Assembly: GCA_021234155.1 (NCBI GenBank)
Contig: JAJEKV010000004.1
Coordinates: 3,968,109 to 4,032,108, forward strand
DNA length: 64,000 nucleotides
Direction: 5' to 3'
From: Isoetes taiwanensis
Taxonomy: Eukaryota; Streptophyta; Lycopodiopsida; Isoetales; Isoetaceae
Position 1 is the stretch's first letter. Each line of letters begins with the position of its first letter. A model generated the notes under the pieces. It searched no databases. It was not told where the DNA came from and was given only the letters and a program-made list of their open reading frames with translations. Below are positions 9,628 through 21,138 of the stretch, piece after piece. The position numbers were made by a program, and so were the translations under genes.

Positions 9628-12600
9628 GAAAACTCTAGATACCTCTTATCACTTGCTGGATGAAAAAAAGTGATAGGAAGTTCAAAGATGTAAAATTCGG
9701 AGGAACGTCCTGGTTTATATGACCAACTTTTGATTTGAAAGTGGTAGCTGGAGCCCTTAAGGCATGCTAGAGGAAATAGAAGTGATAACGAGGTACATAA
9801 GTATTTGAAGCAGAAACAGCTTATATGAGCCGCTTGTACCTATCTCTATAACTGTTGTTTTTGGTGGCAATTGACTTATTAACAATACTGTTTATTATGT
9901 CTAGACGAAATATACGGTTGATGTACTTTTTATGGTTTCAAAAGTATAGTTTCTTTTCTTTCCGTAGGGACCACACCAGGCTTAGAATATTGGGAGCCAC
10001 GTACGCATGAGTATCTATTAGGGGGACTCTAATGTCCATAGGAGCAACTGTATATGAAGGGGTTTTAACCTGAAAGAGGTGCTATAAGAAGGGTATAAGA
10101 GGTGCTATAGGAAGGGTATAAGAGGAAATGCTTTAGAATCATCCTGCACTAGGATATATTTCGGTCCTACCACAGTATGTTATGTCTGGTATGAAAAGAT
10201 TTATATATAGAGGCATACAGATGTGTAACCCTGCATTTGAAAGACTTTATATTTGCCTAATGGTCTACAAGTTAATAAAACCAATAGCTTTGCCTTCAAT
10301 TTTAATGTCAAAGTCCAGGCAGTCCACAAACATGTGATGTTATTGCCTAGATTCTGAATACCCCAGTGGGTGTGCAGGCAACTAGCTTGACTTCTCAATA
10401 TCCTAAGGTGCTAGGTGAATGGACGTATAGGACTAGAGAGGAAGCATCTTTTCAATTTCTCTGCATAGAGCATCTGAGAAAGTGTCTTTTTTGCTAAGTA
10501 CAATGAAATTATACTTCCGATGCCACTCAAATATTGTATACTACTAGACATTGAAGGGGCAGAACTATGAATTGGTAACATTTTTGAATTGAGTAGAATG
10601 AAGCTTGGTGCTTGGAAGCATTACATACATTAGGTAGGATGAATAATCACCTTTTTGGCCATATCTAGACCCAAAGCCAATGAACTTTGAGAATATTGAT
10701 CAAGAATAAAGCGACCAGGTTAGCTTGTTTGGGACTTGTCTTGGACACTTTGACTGACTCAAAGAAGCTCCATAAAAGATGTTGTTAACAACTTTTAAGG
10801 AACTGATTGAGGGGTGAAGATGAGTTGTTTCCCGTATTGCAAAAAAGATGTGTCCCTGGATAATTGTTCTTGTTATTGTGTTGTTTGTTGAGAATGGTGG
10901 TTCAAGGACGATACTTAAACTTTACCACAGAAAGCATCTTAGATGGAAGCTCCAGGTGAAGCTTGTCAAGAGAGCTAGGAACAGGAATAACAATGATTTT
11001 TTCTCAGATTTGATGCAACGGGTTTCAGATGATTTGCTGTCATTTTTTAATATGAAGGCTTGCTGTTATATTGGCCTTGTGCAGATTGATGGAAGCACTC
11101 AAACCTGATGGGAGAGCCTTACAGGGTATTCTTTATATTAAATGCCTTCAAAGAAAAGTATTGTTTTTATACATGAGCAGTTGAATGGTTTTTTAGATCT
11201 TATACACTGGAAGTTGCACAGACATGTAAGAACTGCAAAAGAAAAGACGAAGCGAAAGGAGAGGAATTTATGTGTTAGTGAGGATTGCCAAGCAGATATA
11301 TAATAAACACAGTGATATTTTTGAAGCAATGCTATGTTGTTCAAAATGTGGCAATGAATATAGCCTTCAAAATTTTTATTGAGAGTTGAAACTTCCACAA
11401 ATATATACTTTACTTTTCCTTTTGTTTTAAGGAATATTTGCAAATACTTCTCTTTTTGGTTGATTGTCTTCATTTTTGACATTTAACTTGCCAGATTTAA
11501 GTCTTGACTTGAGTTTATCCCTTAATAATGTCAGGTAATTCTCTTTTATCTTTGTTAACGTAATTGATGTACAGTGTTTGTTGTTGTACAATAGAAAATT
11601 TTCACATTACTCTTTGTATTTTTTCAAGCACAAACATGTGATCAACGAAAGCAATGTGATCTTGCTATACACGATCAGATCATCGGTGACACGAACAAGA
11701 ACGGACTAATACTTTCTTTAGGAGAATGGGTACTATTCTTCACTGGAACATTCATGAATAGTAAGTATCCGTAGAATTCAAATCGATGGGCACATCCAGT
11801 GAACTATTGGGGCCAATAGAGTGGCGCAATTGTCCCAATCTATGCTGATAATTATCCTGCAGAAGCACATGCTGATTCGTTTTGTTCTCGATGCAAGTGA
11901 AATCAAAATCAAACTTGGATGCAAAACCCATGTAGTACAGAAAAAAGGAACACACAAATACAATTTGAACTGAATACAGATAACTAAGTTTTAAACCCAA
12001 GCAATATTATCAAGCTTTAGCAAATGGCAATTTTTTTTTGGACATCCTTCTTTAAACACATTTCTATAGCTGCGTGGCTGCTTCGAATCGATCTCATCTG
12101 TATATTAGGGTATGCTACTTCGTTGGAGATTCCCATGGACAAGTATTTGTCATTGTTTGTCCCATTTCCTTGCAACTCCATTAATAGTGATTAAAATAAA
12201 TAATCCAACTATTTTCCTATAATTGGAGCTGGCCATGGCTCTCCCGGTTTTAGAAGATGTTCCATAATACAAAGAAAATGAGAAAAGAAACAAAGAAAAG
12301 CTTGGAAAGGACCGATTAGGGCAACCCAGAAAACCAGGCACCGAACTAGAGCTTCTGAATATCTTCGTCAAAATAACCATCAGGTCCAAAATTCAAAATG
12401 TAGATGGGATCGAAATGCAAATTTCTCTGAGAAAAAACGAAGGTCAGAATGGATTAAAAGCTCCTCCAAGGCTACAACAAAAGAATGCTCCAGCTTCTCT
12501 GCTACGAACAAGAAAATCAAGTAATCTTAAAATGATTTGAGGCCAAAATTAATGTAGCTAAAGTCGAAATGCCTCATATCTGAGATAAAAATTCAGGTCA

Positions 12601-13476
12601 GAATAGACAGAGAATATATTGAAAGCAAGAATGCATCAAAGGGTCAAAATGTTGTCCATGTCATTTGTTAGGACATATGGATGGTCTAGGCTTTCGATAA
12701 GGTGTCACTCAGGGTTGGGCTGTTGCGCGGAAAACCATCTTTATTTATTATAAGAAATTTATCGTGGCGTCGCGAACATTTTTTTTGTTCGACTTGTTTT
12801 CTAGTTTGAATTGTGATTATTTGAGATAGTGCGAGGAAGCCCTAGTGTCAAAGATACCTATTTTGAGAGCATTGTTCTGCTATAGCCTTGGTTTGTATCT
12901 TTGAATAATATTTGGGTCATGCATTTTACACAAAAAATGGTAGACTATGGATTGCTAGGAACTATTGCTTCCTAGGGGTGGGTTATTAAGCTCATCAGGG
13001 ACCGAGGGAGAAGCCATGAACATGATAGCAAAAAATAATTGAAGCATTGAGATACCATAGTAGTAAAGGATAATAGCCTTTAGGCAATGTGTACCACTAG
13101 GTAAGCTAATTAAAAAGAAACAATGGTTAAAAACCTTAAATAAATTAGTTAAGAAAACAACGGTTCGAACCCCAAAAAACATAAAAAGAAAGAGAGGGGA
13201 TACTGTGTTATGGTATCCCAAAGAAGCATTACAACATTCTTGAGCTGCGAGCATTCTGAGATGGCTATGGCAATCAGAAGCATGAGATGGGCTCTGTTGC
13301 AGAAGCATCGTAGTGCGGGGCATACCCTGGTGGCTGCTTTGAAGATCCGGACCCATGCCTGAGATACGAACATTCATTCTGGGCATCAAGCTCTCAGGAA
13401 GAGGTACGATAAATCTGGGAGAAGAAAAAGCATGAGCAGACGTATACATTGGACTAGCTAAATCAGAAAAAAAAGC
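9628..13476. other. Unassigned intergenic DNA
   Basis: Nearly 4 kb of AT-rich sequence. Open frames such as 10848-11108, 11138-11482, 11752-12000 and 12955-13449 are short and lack recognisable domains, good starts or splice context. I see no RNA gene or structured repeat here. Confidence 0.45.
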
Positions 13477-13926
13477 CTAGATAGAATCGTTTGGAACTGG
13501 GATCTGAAAAAAAGGCCATGGCTGTGGATCTGCCCTGTTGCCTGGAGGGTAAACAAAGAGTGGCCGATGGAAAAAATGATGGCTGGATCTGGTAGCGAAA
13601 GCCCATCTGATTGCCTCTGGATCTAGTAGGGATGTGCGGATATGGCGCTTGCTGGGCCTGCTGGAGGAGCCTGTCTCATTTGTGGCACAGTTGCTGCGAT
13701 TGGAGCAAATTATGGCAAATTGGAGCAAATATGTCTGATCCTTGTAGCACAAGCGACAGATGTCACCTTCTTCTTGGTGGGTGCTACCTTGCCCAGATTT
13801 GTACACGTGTCATGCTTAGTATCAATTTTAAGAAGCAGCCCCCTTGCTTTTGCGGGACAAAGGAATCTCGCCAACAATAATTGCATGTGTTAGATATGAT
13901 ATAAAGTTATCAAATCTAACAACAAA

Positions 13927-14048
13927 GATCTTGCCAGTTCAATGGCCAAGATTACACCACTTAAGATCAAGGAAAAAAAAAAGAAAAAGGACAAAGGCAA
14001 GGGATCTTGCCAGCTCAATGGCCAAGATTACACCACTTAAGACCAAGG
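13927..14048 (+). repeat. Direct repeat, 76-bp spacing, with A-rich spacer
   Basis: The block GATCTTGCCAGYTCAATGGC, continuing through CAAGATTACACCACTTAAG, occurs at 13927 and again at 14003 with few changes, separated by an A/G-rich spacer. One plus-strand frame (13844-14185) reads through both copies but matches no family I know. Confidence 0.8.
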
Positions 14049-15262
14049 AAAATATGAACAAGGTGCTGCGCACGGAGGGTTGCCCTATGGTAGCCCGAGA
14101 GCGTGTTTTCATGTTTCTTGTTGTCGTTTCGTTTTCATGGCTCTTGTTGGGTCATTTCATGTGTCGGGGCTTATTAATGGTTTGAACATGGGGTTTTGTT
14201 TTGTGTTGTGTTGTGTTGTTTTCTTTTCTTTTCTTTTGTTTATATGAATTGTACATGGACCAAGAAGAGGCTTGCGAAGCTCAGTGCATAGACCAATTGG
14301 GATTGACGGGATTATGATCTTTGTCTAAAGCATATTAGCCATTCATGAAGAATGATTTTTGTAGTTATATTAGTAATGGAGATTGTACAGGGCCTGTATG
14401 AATAGATGCTTTTATTTTCTTAGTGAATGCATACAAATATTAAGAATAGAGTACCCAATGGTACAAAAGAACCAATTCGTGCTTTGGTAATATAACAATC
14501 CCATTTCGAATATGCGTGTTTAAGTGCTTTGCTGATGTAATAATCCCATTTCTAATATGCACGTTTAACTTGGTTGGTGTCAGTTAATTTTGAGTAGAAA
14601 CCATCAGGAAATTTAATAACATGCTGAAAGCATTTAATATATTAATGGAGAACCAAATGCCATTGTTACAAAAATCAATCATGTTAAATCTTCAAAGAGA
14701 TGAGAATACTAAATGGAGATACGAGCAAAGTAAAAGTACAAGAAGTAAATCGATGAAAATTATTCTATGGGTGCAACAACTTATTTGTTGCTTCGTAAAC
14801 TATCATAAGCTATTGCATGATCTTCAATGGTGTGAAAATATTCAGAAGTATATATTCCGTGCCAAAACACTTCAAGTCCTCCTCGATCATGGTGTTTAGA
14901 AGTGTAGCTTAGAGGGTAATAGACACTGCTTTATCTCATAATCAAAGAATGTTGTACGCATCACTTGAGCCTTTGGAAGAGAACGTTAATTCCCTATAAT
15001 TTAGAGGGTAATAGATAACGCAAAAGGACTTAGAAACTGTCAATGGTTTTGCATGTCAATTTAGTTCAAGACATGAAGGAAGAACTCCATATTCCTAAGA
15101 TGGATCCTATGATAGGCATATACTGGCTGAGAGCTTTGAAAAAACATTGAGTACAAATGGATCCCTCACTAGGGGTAGATAAATTTGGAGATATGAACTT
15201 TAAATGCTCCGAAACTAGACAATCATCGAGAGCATGATGATACTAAAGAATACAACATAAAA
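14049..15262. other. Unassigned intergenic DNA
   Basis: AT-rich, with low-complexity TTTTG/TGTTG runs at about 14190-14240. The frame at 14621-14899 is not recognisable. TTAGAGGGTAATAGA occurs near 14909 and 15001, a minor local duplication. Confidence 0.45.
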
Positions 15263-15370
15263 AATGGTTTTATCTGCCACTTGGTCGATGCAAAGGTGAG
15301 AAGATCTGGTGACTGCTTCTCATCGGGAAGAAGAACCAAGCCTTCTTAGGTTTTTGAGGAAAACCCAAGC
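15263..15370 (-). mobile_element. LINE 3' end remnant, minus strand
   Basis: Read on the minus strand, the sequence goes from TGGGTTTTCCTCAAAAACC through CCCGATGAGAAG to CAGATAAAA. It aligns block by block with the LINE end at 224-330 and more weakly with those near 54.4 and 61.9 kb. No coding part remains. Confidence 0.55.
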
Positions 15371-15488
15371 AAATAGTTGAAGCACGACCCCACGCACTCT
15401 GGCAACCACAAGACCTTAAAAAATCATGCAGAGTCAAGGCTGAAAGAAAAATAACCCGTCAATGAGTTAGATGCCATAGACAAGAAGA

Positions 15489-15714
15489 CTCGGAGGCTCT
15501 AGGGCCACGCCGAGAAAGAAACAACAGCCGACCAATCGGGACCCGTCCGCGGAAAATGACCCTCGCGGGAAAAACAACCGATTAGTGCTGCCTCGGAGGC
15601 TACGTTGCCACGCTGAGAGAAAATGAATAAGAGTTATGCCTCATAAGCTATAGTGCCATGCCGAGAAAGAGTAAACCAATAAGTATACCTCAGAGGCTAC
15701 AAAGCCACGCTAAG
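15489..15714 (+). repeat. Four 26-nt hairpin-forming repeat units
   Basis: Units of identical length lie at 15489-15514, 15592-15617, 15640-15665 and 15689-15714. The consensus begins CTCGGAGGCT and ends GCCACGCYGAG, separated by a variable 5-nt segment. Each can fold with CTCGG against CYGAG and an inner GGC against GCC; units 1 and 2 keep the pairing best. Between units the sequence is A-rich (AAGAAA, AAATGAATAA). Neither a gene nor a known RNA is recognisable. Confidence 0.75.
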
Positions 15715-17217
15715 GAAATAAAGAATGCAAATTTAAAGGACATAGAAAAGAAAAGAAAAGAAAAGGAAATAACGAACACGATCAAATGCAAATAACCATC
15801 AAGGGAGGGAGGGTGACGGAAACTGATAGGATAGAGAAGAAGGAGAAATCTAGCTCAAGAGAACGCCGATGATAGAACAATGAAGAGAGGCTGAATAAAT
15901 AGGAGGAGTGACAAAGGGACATCCCATCCAAGGAATGTCGGTTCCATTGCTGTCGTAATAGAACCGTGGCATTATAGATTAAAGAAGGTTGCTAAGAATC
16001 TAATAGCATCAAATACATGAAAGTTGCAAGCAAAGCAAAGCTACTTAAAAATGCAAACGCATGTCTTTTATTGCTTAATAGTTGTGGCTCGAGTTCTGAA
16101 CAATACATATGATGTTTGTTCAGTAAATTTAGGTTATATCTTTTTTGAATACGTGATGAATGAGCCTAGGGGCCCTGTCGAAGGCAGTGATTTGGAGTTC
16201 GTGGTTTAGCTCAAACGAGCATTTACCTCGGCTCATCAATACGCTTTGGCGCAATGATCGAGGATCCACCTTCATCGTAGCCAATGCCCCTCCTAATGGT
16301 TAACCGAGGAATTTGTCAAGCAATGCTCCTGTCATTGTCATATTTAGCAAAATTCCTCGTATTTTGAATTTGAGACACTACCTGGGGCCATTAGTCGCAC
16401 TTGTTTTGGGCCTTAGTGGCACTTGTTTTGGGGAGAGTTGGTACTTACTGCCAAGCCATTGGTTTAATCAAAGCAACTGTATTCGCCCTTGGCTGCTAAA
16501 TACAGTATTAGCATTGAAAATGTCTTTTATACTGGAAAGGGAAACAAACACGATGCTAGTTTTAAGAACACATTGTTGCCTTGATTTTCATGATGTTCCT
16601 TCCTTTCCATATTAATAAATTAGGGCACGGGGACATGGTATACACGAGTACAACATTTCAAAAAATTGTTTCTAGGTACATATTGTCCTTAATGCACTTC
16701 AATATTTGAACGTGTGACTTCACTTTGTTTTGGTAGTAAATCTCCACTTGAATGTTCTATTGAATTGTTACCACATTTCAAGGTAACTTACCTATAACAC
16801 GATGGAGCAATCACATCGGTCGAGTCACTTGCTGGAAGGCAGAAGTACAGCACCTGTCAAATCCATAAAAAAGAGACAAGCAAAAAATGAAGTCAAGGAA
16901 CGAGTACATTTACTGACTTAAAAACGAAATTCGAGGATTCAAAGACGCAATGACTTCAGAAGAAACACTATCCTAAAAGTCCAACAGAGGCCATTGGCAG
17001 TGAAGCTGTACTTTTGGATAAACAGATTTGGTTATGAATTTTGTGTACTATGCAGGGACGATCTGAGATCGTCTCCCGTTCCGGTTCATTTTTGCTTACC
17101 ACAATTGGTGCCTAGGACATATAACTTCTCCAGTCCTAAATGATGCTCTACATGTCGTAAAGCTGAATCAGCATACAAGTTCTATCAATTGCATCTGACC
17201 CTAAATAGCTATACAAA
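15715..17217. other. Unassigned intergenic DNA
   Basis: Contains an (AAAAG)n run near 15746-15768. Frames at 16024-16209 and 16313-16615 show no recognisable domain. CTTGTTTTGGGCCTTAGTGGCACTTGTTTTGGG near 16398-16432 is a small local repeat. Confidence 0.45.
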
Positions 17218-17565
17218 TCATGCTATCTTATACTTGACATCCAACTCCACAAAATAAAAGCCTTTTAATCTGCAGCATGTGGAAATGCAATGTGAACCAA
17301 GAAAATGCTTATTGCTTTCCATCGCACTAAATACGTTGCATGCCAGCCCAAGGTCATCGCATTTACCATACATGTTGACAAATGCAGTTCCCAAAACAAC
17401 ATCCATCTCCAACTTAATTTTGATGCACTCAGCATGAACCATTATTCCTTTTGTCAAAAATACACAATCATTGCAAGCACTTAAGACATTGATAATTGTG
17501 ATTTTATTAGGGTTAAAGCCTTCAAGATGCATCTGCTGGTAGATTTGAATGGATTCCTCTCTATA
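17218..17565 (-). pseudogene. PPR protein, downstream (C-terminal) fragment
   Basis: The minus-strand frame reads EESIQIYQQMHLEGFNPNK, then ITIINVLSACNDC, then a motif with VLGTAFVNMYGKCDDLG, typical plant PLS-type PPR repeats. Such proteins bind organelle RNA and act in editing or processing in mitochondria or chloroplasts. The frame degrades after VFSAMESNKHF. It stops abruptly at 17565, where a TIR element begins. The missing upstream part is probably the fragment at 19487-20010, since joining them would restore a regular repeat order. Confidence 0.8.
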
Positions 17566-17809
17566 TTCACACGGGGGTGACTCCGGGCAACGAGAGCTGT
17601 TGGATAGGCATATTCACCCCTTATTCCTTAATCTACACCGTACGTAAAGTTCCTCGTTTGTGGGGTATGCAAATACAAAATTTGCTATACTGTATAACAA
17701 GATTCGCAAAATACTATAAGATTTCAAGCGCAATACTATATGGTGTTGATTTCGTACGTGCAAAATACAATTATGAGGGCTCTCGCTGCCCTACGTCCCC
17801 CCGTGTGAA
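17566..17809. mobile_element. 244-bp MITE with about 31-bp TIRs and TA duplication
   Basis: The left end TTCACACGGGGGTGACTCCG and the right end (reverse complement TTCACACGGGGGGACGTAGG) match over about 31 bp with a few differences, down to GCGAGAGC/ACGAGAGC. TA flanks both sides (17564-17565, 17810-17811), as expected for Tc1/mariner-type insertion. It interrupts the PPR frame. No coding capacity. A related right-end-like motif (GGGACGTCAACCCCCCCC) lies at about 18028-18056. Confidence 0.75.
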
Positions 17810-17872
17810 TATGCACCCAAATCAAAGGGGGTTTAAGGGGGATTTTAATTTAAATGTGTTGGACCCAATGGT

Positions 17873-17955
17873 TGTGTTAATTAATGTCAATGGTAGTTAT
17901 GTGTTGGTTGTTAATGTCAATGGCTGTTATGTGTTGGTTGTTATGTGTTGGGGGA
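17873..17955 (+). repeat. Short tandem repeat, about 30-bp unit
   Basis: GTTAATTAATGTCAATGG and GTTAATGTCAATGGCTG each lead into TTATGTGTTGGTTG, giving two full units and a third partial one ending TTATGTGTTGGGGG. Confidence 0.7.
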
Positions 17956-18349
17956 TTTAATTTTTATATGTTGGATGTTAATGGTTTGTGTTGCAAAAAA
18001 AATTTTTTGGCCCCTTCGGGGCCTTAGGGACGTCAACCCCCCCCCCCGGATGTGACACAAATTTTAGAATTCAAACCAGAAAAAAACTAGAATTCATTTG
18101 AGGCTTTCATCACCTGTAGCTTTTGAATTTCATCACATAAAACAAATAGAACATAAGTAAAAGTTACCATAAAGATAGAGCAGATTGATCCCATTATTCT
18201 GAAAGTCATAAAGTTTGCAACACCCATACACAAACATTTTTCAACTGGAATTTAACAGCGGCCTTTGGCCTCCATGGATTCTTGTGGTGAGAAACCAAAG
18301 TGGAAAACTTTTCTGTTTGTTAGCACAAGGATCTAGAAGCCTCAAAATC

Positions 18350-18906
18350 TCATTAGAGGTAATTTGAGATCTCATTTTGTCCCATTAAGGGATGCTTAAA
18401 AAGCCACATCAGCTTTTTAAACTGTCCAATAAGAGAAGAGCTCCAGTGTATTTTATTCCAGTATTATGTGGCAGCAGTAATTAATGCAGTTCTAACTAAC
18501 TTTTGCAGTGTCATTTTTCTACTATAACTTTTGATCAAAAACTCCGATTCGAACACTATTTGTGGCAATGGATTCGTCTCCTCAAGATCTTTCTAATGAC
18601 AACCCATTGTTATATCTTTTGGGATGTAAATATATAAGAAAAGAGCAAAAAACCATATTTTTTAAGGTTAACACATATGGCTTGTATTGAAATACATCAT
18701 AACCATATATCACTTGAAAGATCTTTTCATTCTGCGTCTAATGCAACAAACGCCGCAGCATTTTCATGAGTAGATCAAAAGTTATAGGGAAAAAACGACA
18801 GCAATGAAGTTGTTAATGCTGCATTAATTGCAGTTTGATGTAGAGTACTCATTCTATTGGAGGATTCTTATGGGGACAAAAGGAGATCTCAAATTACCTC
18901 TAATGA
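18350..18906. mobile_element. Foldback-type MITE, about 557 bp
   Basis: The left end TCATTAGAGGTAATTTGAGA is the inverted match of the right end (through AAATTACCTCTAATGA at 18906). Pairing continues inward through TTTTGTCCC/GGGGACAAAA, TAACTTTTGATC/GATCAAAAGTTA and AGATCTTTC/GAAAGATCT, so nearly the whole element is two imperfect arms of about 270 bp around a centre near 18628. No coding capacity. It lies inside the DNA that splits the PPR pseudogene. No target duplication was identified with confidence. Confidence 0.75.
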
Positions 18907-19213
18907 AAAATGCATGGTAATTTTTTGCAAGCTTCATTCGGAATGAGCCATAAAACAATATCCAATAGCACAATCCTGTATTAATCAGCTGGTAGGATGA
19001 AAGCCTACCAAACCCGGCAGAAAACTTGATGTTTTAGCATAGATAACTTACCCAAACATATCCATATCATACACTATCAAAAAGATCTCGGAGAGAGCTT
19101 TCCAACGCAATAAAAATCATCTCAAACAGAGCTCTGGATCAAAAGTTATGATAAGAAATGTGTCGCCGGCGGGGAAACTGCACTACATGCGCCCTTCAAG
19201 CCCTTCATGTGCC

Positions 19214-19330
19214 CATTATGCACCACACACACAAAAAGAGGGCTTTTGTTGTGAGCCATTGGTTGTTGACCATTATGCACCACACGCACAAAAAAAGGGC
19301 TTTTGTTGTGAGCCATTGGTTGTTGACCAT
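19214..19330 (+). repeat. Tandem repeat, two 57-bp copies
   Basis: CATTATGCACCACACRCACA begins at 19214 and 19271, and the rest of the unit ends TTGGTTGTTGAC both times. A third copy starts (CATTAG) and is cut off. Open frames across it are a by-product of the duplication. Confidence 0.9.
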
Positions 19331-19486
19331 TAGAAAAAAAAAGGCTAAAATCAATGGCTCAGAAATGGTGCACTCTAGATGTACACATTAGTACATCCAT
19401 TTGAATACATCACGAAATCATAGGAAAACCTTAGTGAAAAGCGTACAAAAACACAAAGAAAACCCCATGTTATTATGCTACATATT

Positions 19487-20010
19487 TCATAATCGGCATA
19501 AGATCCAATCATAGGGGTCCAAGATATAATATTTAATTGATGCATGCCAACAAATATTCTTTCAACATCTTCTAAACTTCCACACTTACTATATATTGAG
19601 AAGAGCATTTTCCAGGACAACATCAGATACATGTGACCTGTTAAGGCACAAGCATTGGACGAATTTACCTTCAACAACGACTTTCAAAGTTCTACACATG
19701 CATCAAGAATACTACTGAAAGTAATGCTATTTGGCTCAATGCCTTCAAACTTCAATTGTTGATTAAGTTGTAAAGCCTGTTTGCCGTGCCCATCTTGAGC
19801 ATAAATAGAGATTATTGCTGACCACGCAATCAAGTCTTTCTCACACAACATATTAAATACTTTATGTGCAGCCTCTGAATCCCCGGACTTGCCATACATA
19901 TTAAGGAGCCTATTCCCAAGTATGACATCTGATCACAGCCCCTTACTAAGATCGTAGCCATTGATGAGTTTAACGTTTGCTAAGGTAGCAAGTTTTATGT
20001 AAACATTAAG
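19487..20010 (-). pseudogene. PPR protein, upstream fragment
   Basis: The minus-strand frames read LLNMYGKSGDSEAAHKVFN, then LIAWSAIISIYAQDGHGKQA, then FEGIEPNSITFSSILDACVE, and after a stop near 19681 and a frame change, YSKCGSLEDVERIFVGM and IISWTPMIGSYAD. These are consecutive PLS-type PPR motifs. The series breaks after SYADY near 19487, which is where the sequence at 17565 would continue. Several stops and shifts show it is a pseudogene. It would have encoded an organelle-targeted RNA-binding protein. Confidence 0.8.
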
Positions 20011-20402
20011 AACGCTTTTTCTTGTGACTTGGCTCAAACATATGCTTTTCGAATTCATTCGCCTAAATAGACTAGTAATTCCATTTTCTTAGGCATTGCA
20101 TGCAAGCTACCTACAAACTTGATGCGCATAAGATCATAAAGGTAGGTCTGATTCGACTAACCTTTTGAACAGACAGTATGTTCTAAACGAGTGTTTTCGT
20201 ATTTTGCAGTACCTAGCAGAACCGCCTCGACCATTTTGCAGACCACCGCATCTGTTGGACCCGTAACCACAGGGCCCAGCATCAAATTGGAGCTTCGGTC
20301 TGCCCTGCAAGTTCACCCGGTTGAAACATCCGCGATCCATAACGATCCATAACGCACGTTATCGCCAATTTATAGGAAACAAAGGGTTTGGAGCAGTCAT
20401 CA

Positions 20403-20442
20403 GCATATCCTAAGTATATTCCAGCATATACTTAGGATATGC
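20403..20442. repeat. Perfect 16-bp inverted repeat with 8-nt loop
   Basis: GCATATCCTAAGTATA (20403-20418) and TATACTTAGGATATGC (20427-20442) are exact reverse complements around TTCCAGCA. It lies in anonymous DNA. It could be a small MITE remnant, a recombination site or chance; no other member of a family was noticed in the window. Confidence 0.85.
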
Positions 20443-21138
20443 CACAAACCCATATAAACGAGGGTTTCCCCCCCTAGGGGCAACCCAAAAAAGACAAAGG
20501 CATTGACTAATCATGCCGAAGCAAAATGTAAATCATATGTCTCATATTGGAAGGCCAAGGGAAAAAAGAAAAGGACAAGGGCACTGACTAATCGTGGCAA
20601 ACCCGAGAATTCTACAACAAACCCTATGGAAAGAGAAAAAATGTAAAGGAAGAAAAGAGAAAAAGGGGGGGGAGGGAAAAAATGAGAGGAATGTGTCGTC
20701 CAGCAATGTTGGGCTTGATTTCTAGTCTTGTATTATCTTCTATGCTTGAAGAAAGGGGCAGGTGTTACATATGATTGTTTATGGTTTTGGCACATTTAAG
20801 TATGCCAAAACTGTACATTGATGATGCCAGAAAATAGGGTTTGGGGTTTTCATGGTTGGGGTCTTTGTTAGATAGGCTACATTATTATCTAGTTGAGATT
20901 CTACCTTCCATCATATGAGTAGGTGGAAAGATATCCTAAAATCATGTCTGACATTTTATCTTTAATCAAGTATTAAGATTTTGGTTCCAAGTACGTTGAA
21001 ATATCTACAACAATTATGTAAGATAGCCTCTTAACATTTTCTCTAATATCTCATTGAAAAATTTGGAGCGATGTGGCATGATTTCCGCATTTTTTATTTA
21101 TATACATAGACAGTACGACGTTCCCAAATAATGCATGA
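20443..21138. other. Unassigned intergenic DNA
   Basis: Includes a GGGGGG/AAAAA low-complexity run near 20640-20690. No recognisable gene. Confidence 0.45.

Noticed and set aside
11752-12000. Minus-strand frame with a hydrophobic N-terminal stretch and a polar tail (signal-anchor-like)
   Set aside because: No ATG at its start, no splice partners and no recognisable domain; composition alone is not enough for a gene call.
13477-13806. Minus-strand frame with GDICRLC and an Arg/Ser-rich tail, possibly a zinc knuckle
   Set aside because: Only one Cys pair and no third or fourth ligand at knuckle spacing; no neighbouring transposon motif.
19148-19391. Open frames across the 57-bp tandem repeat
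   Set aside because: A 57-bp unit is a multiple of three, so any frame stays open through both copies; not evidence of a protein.
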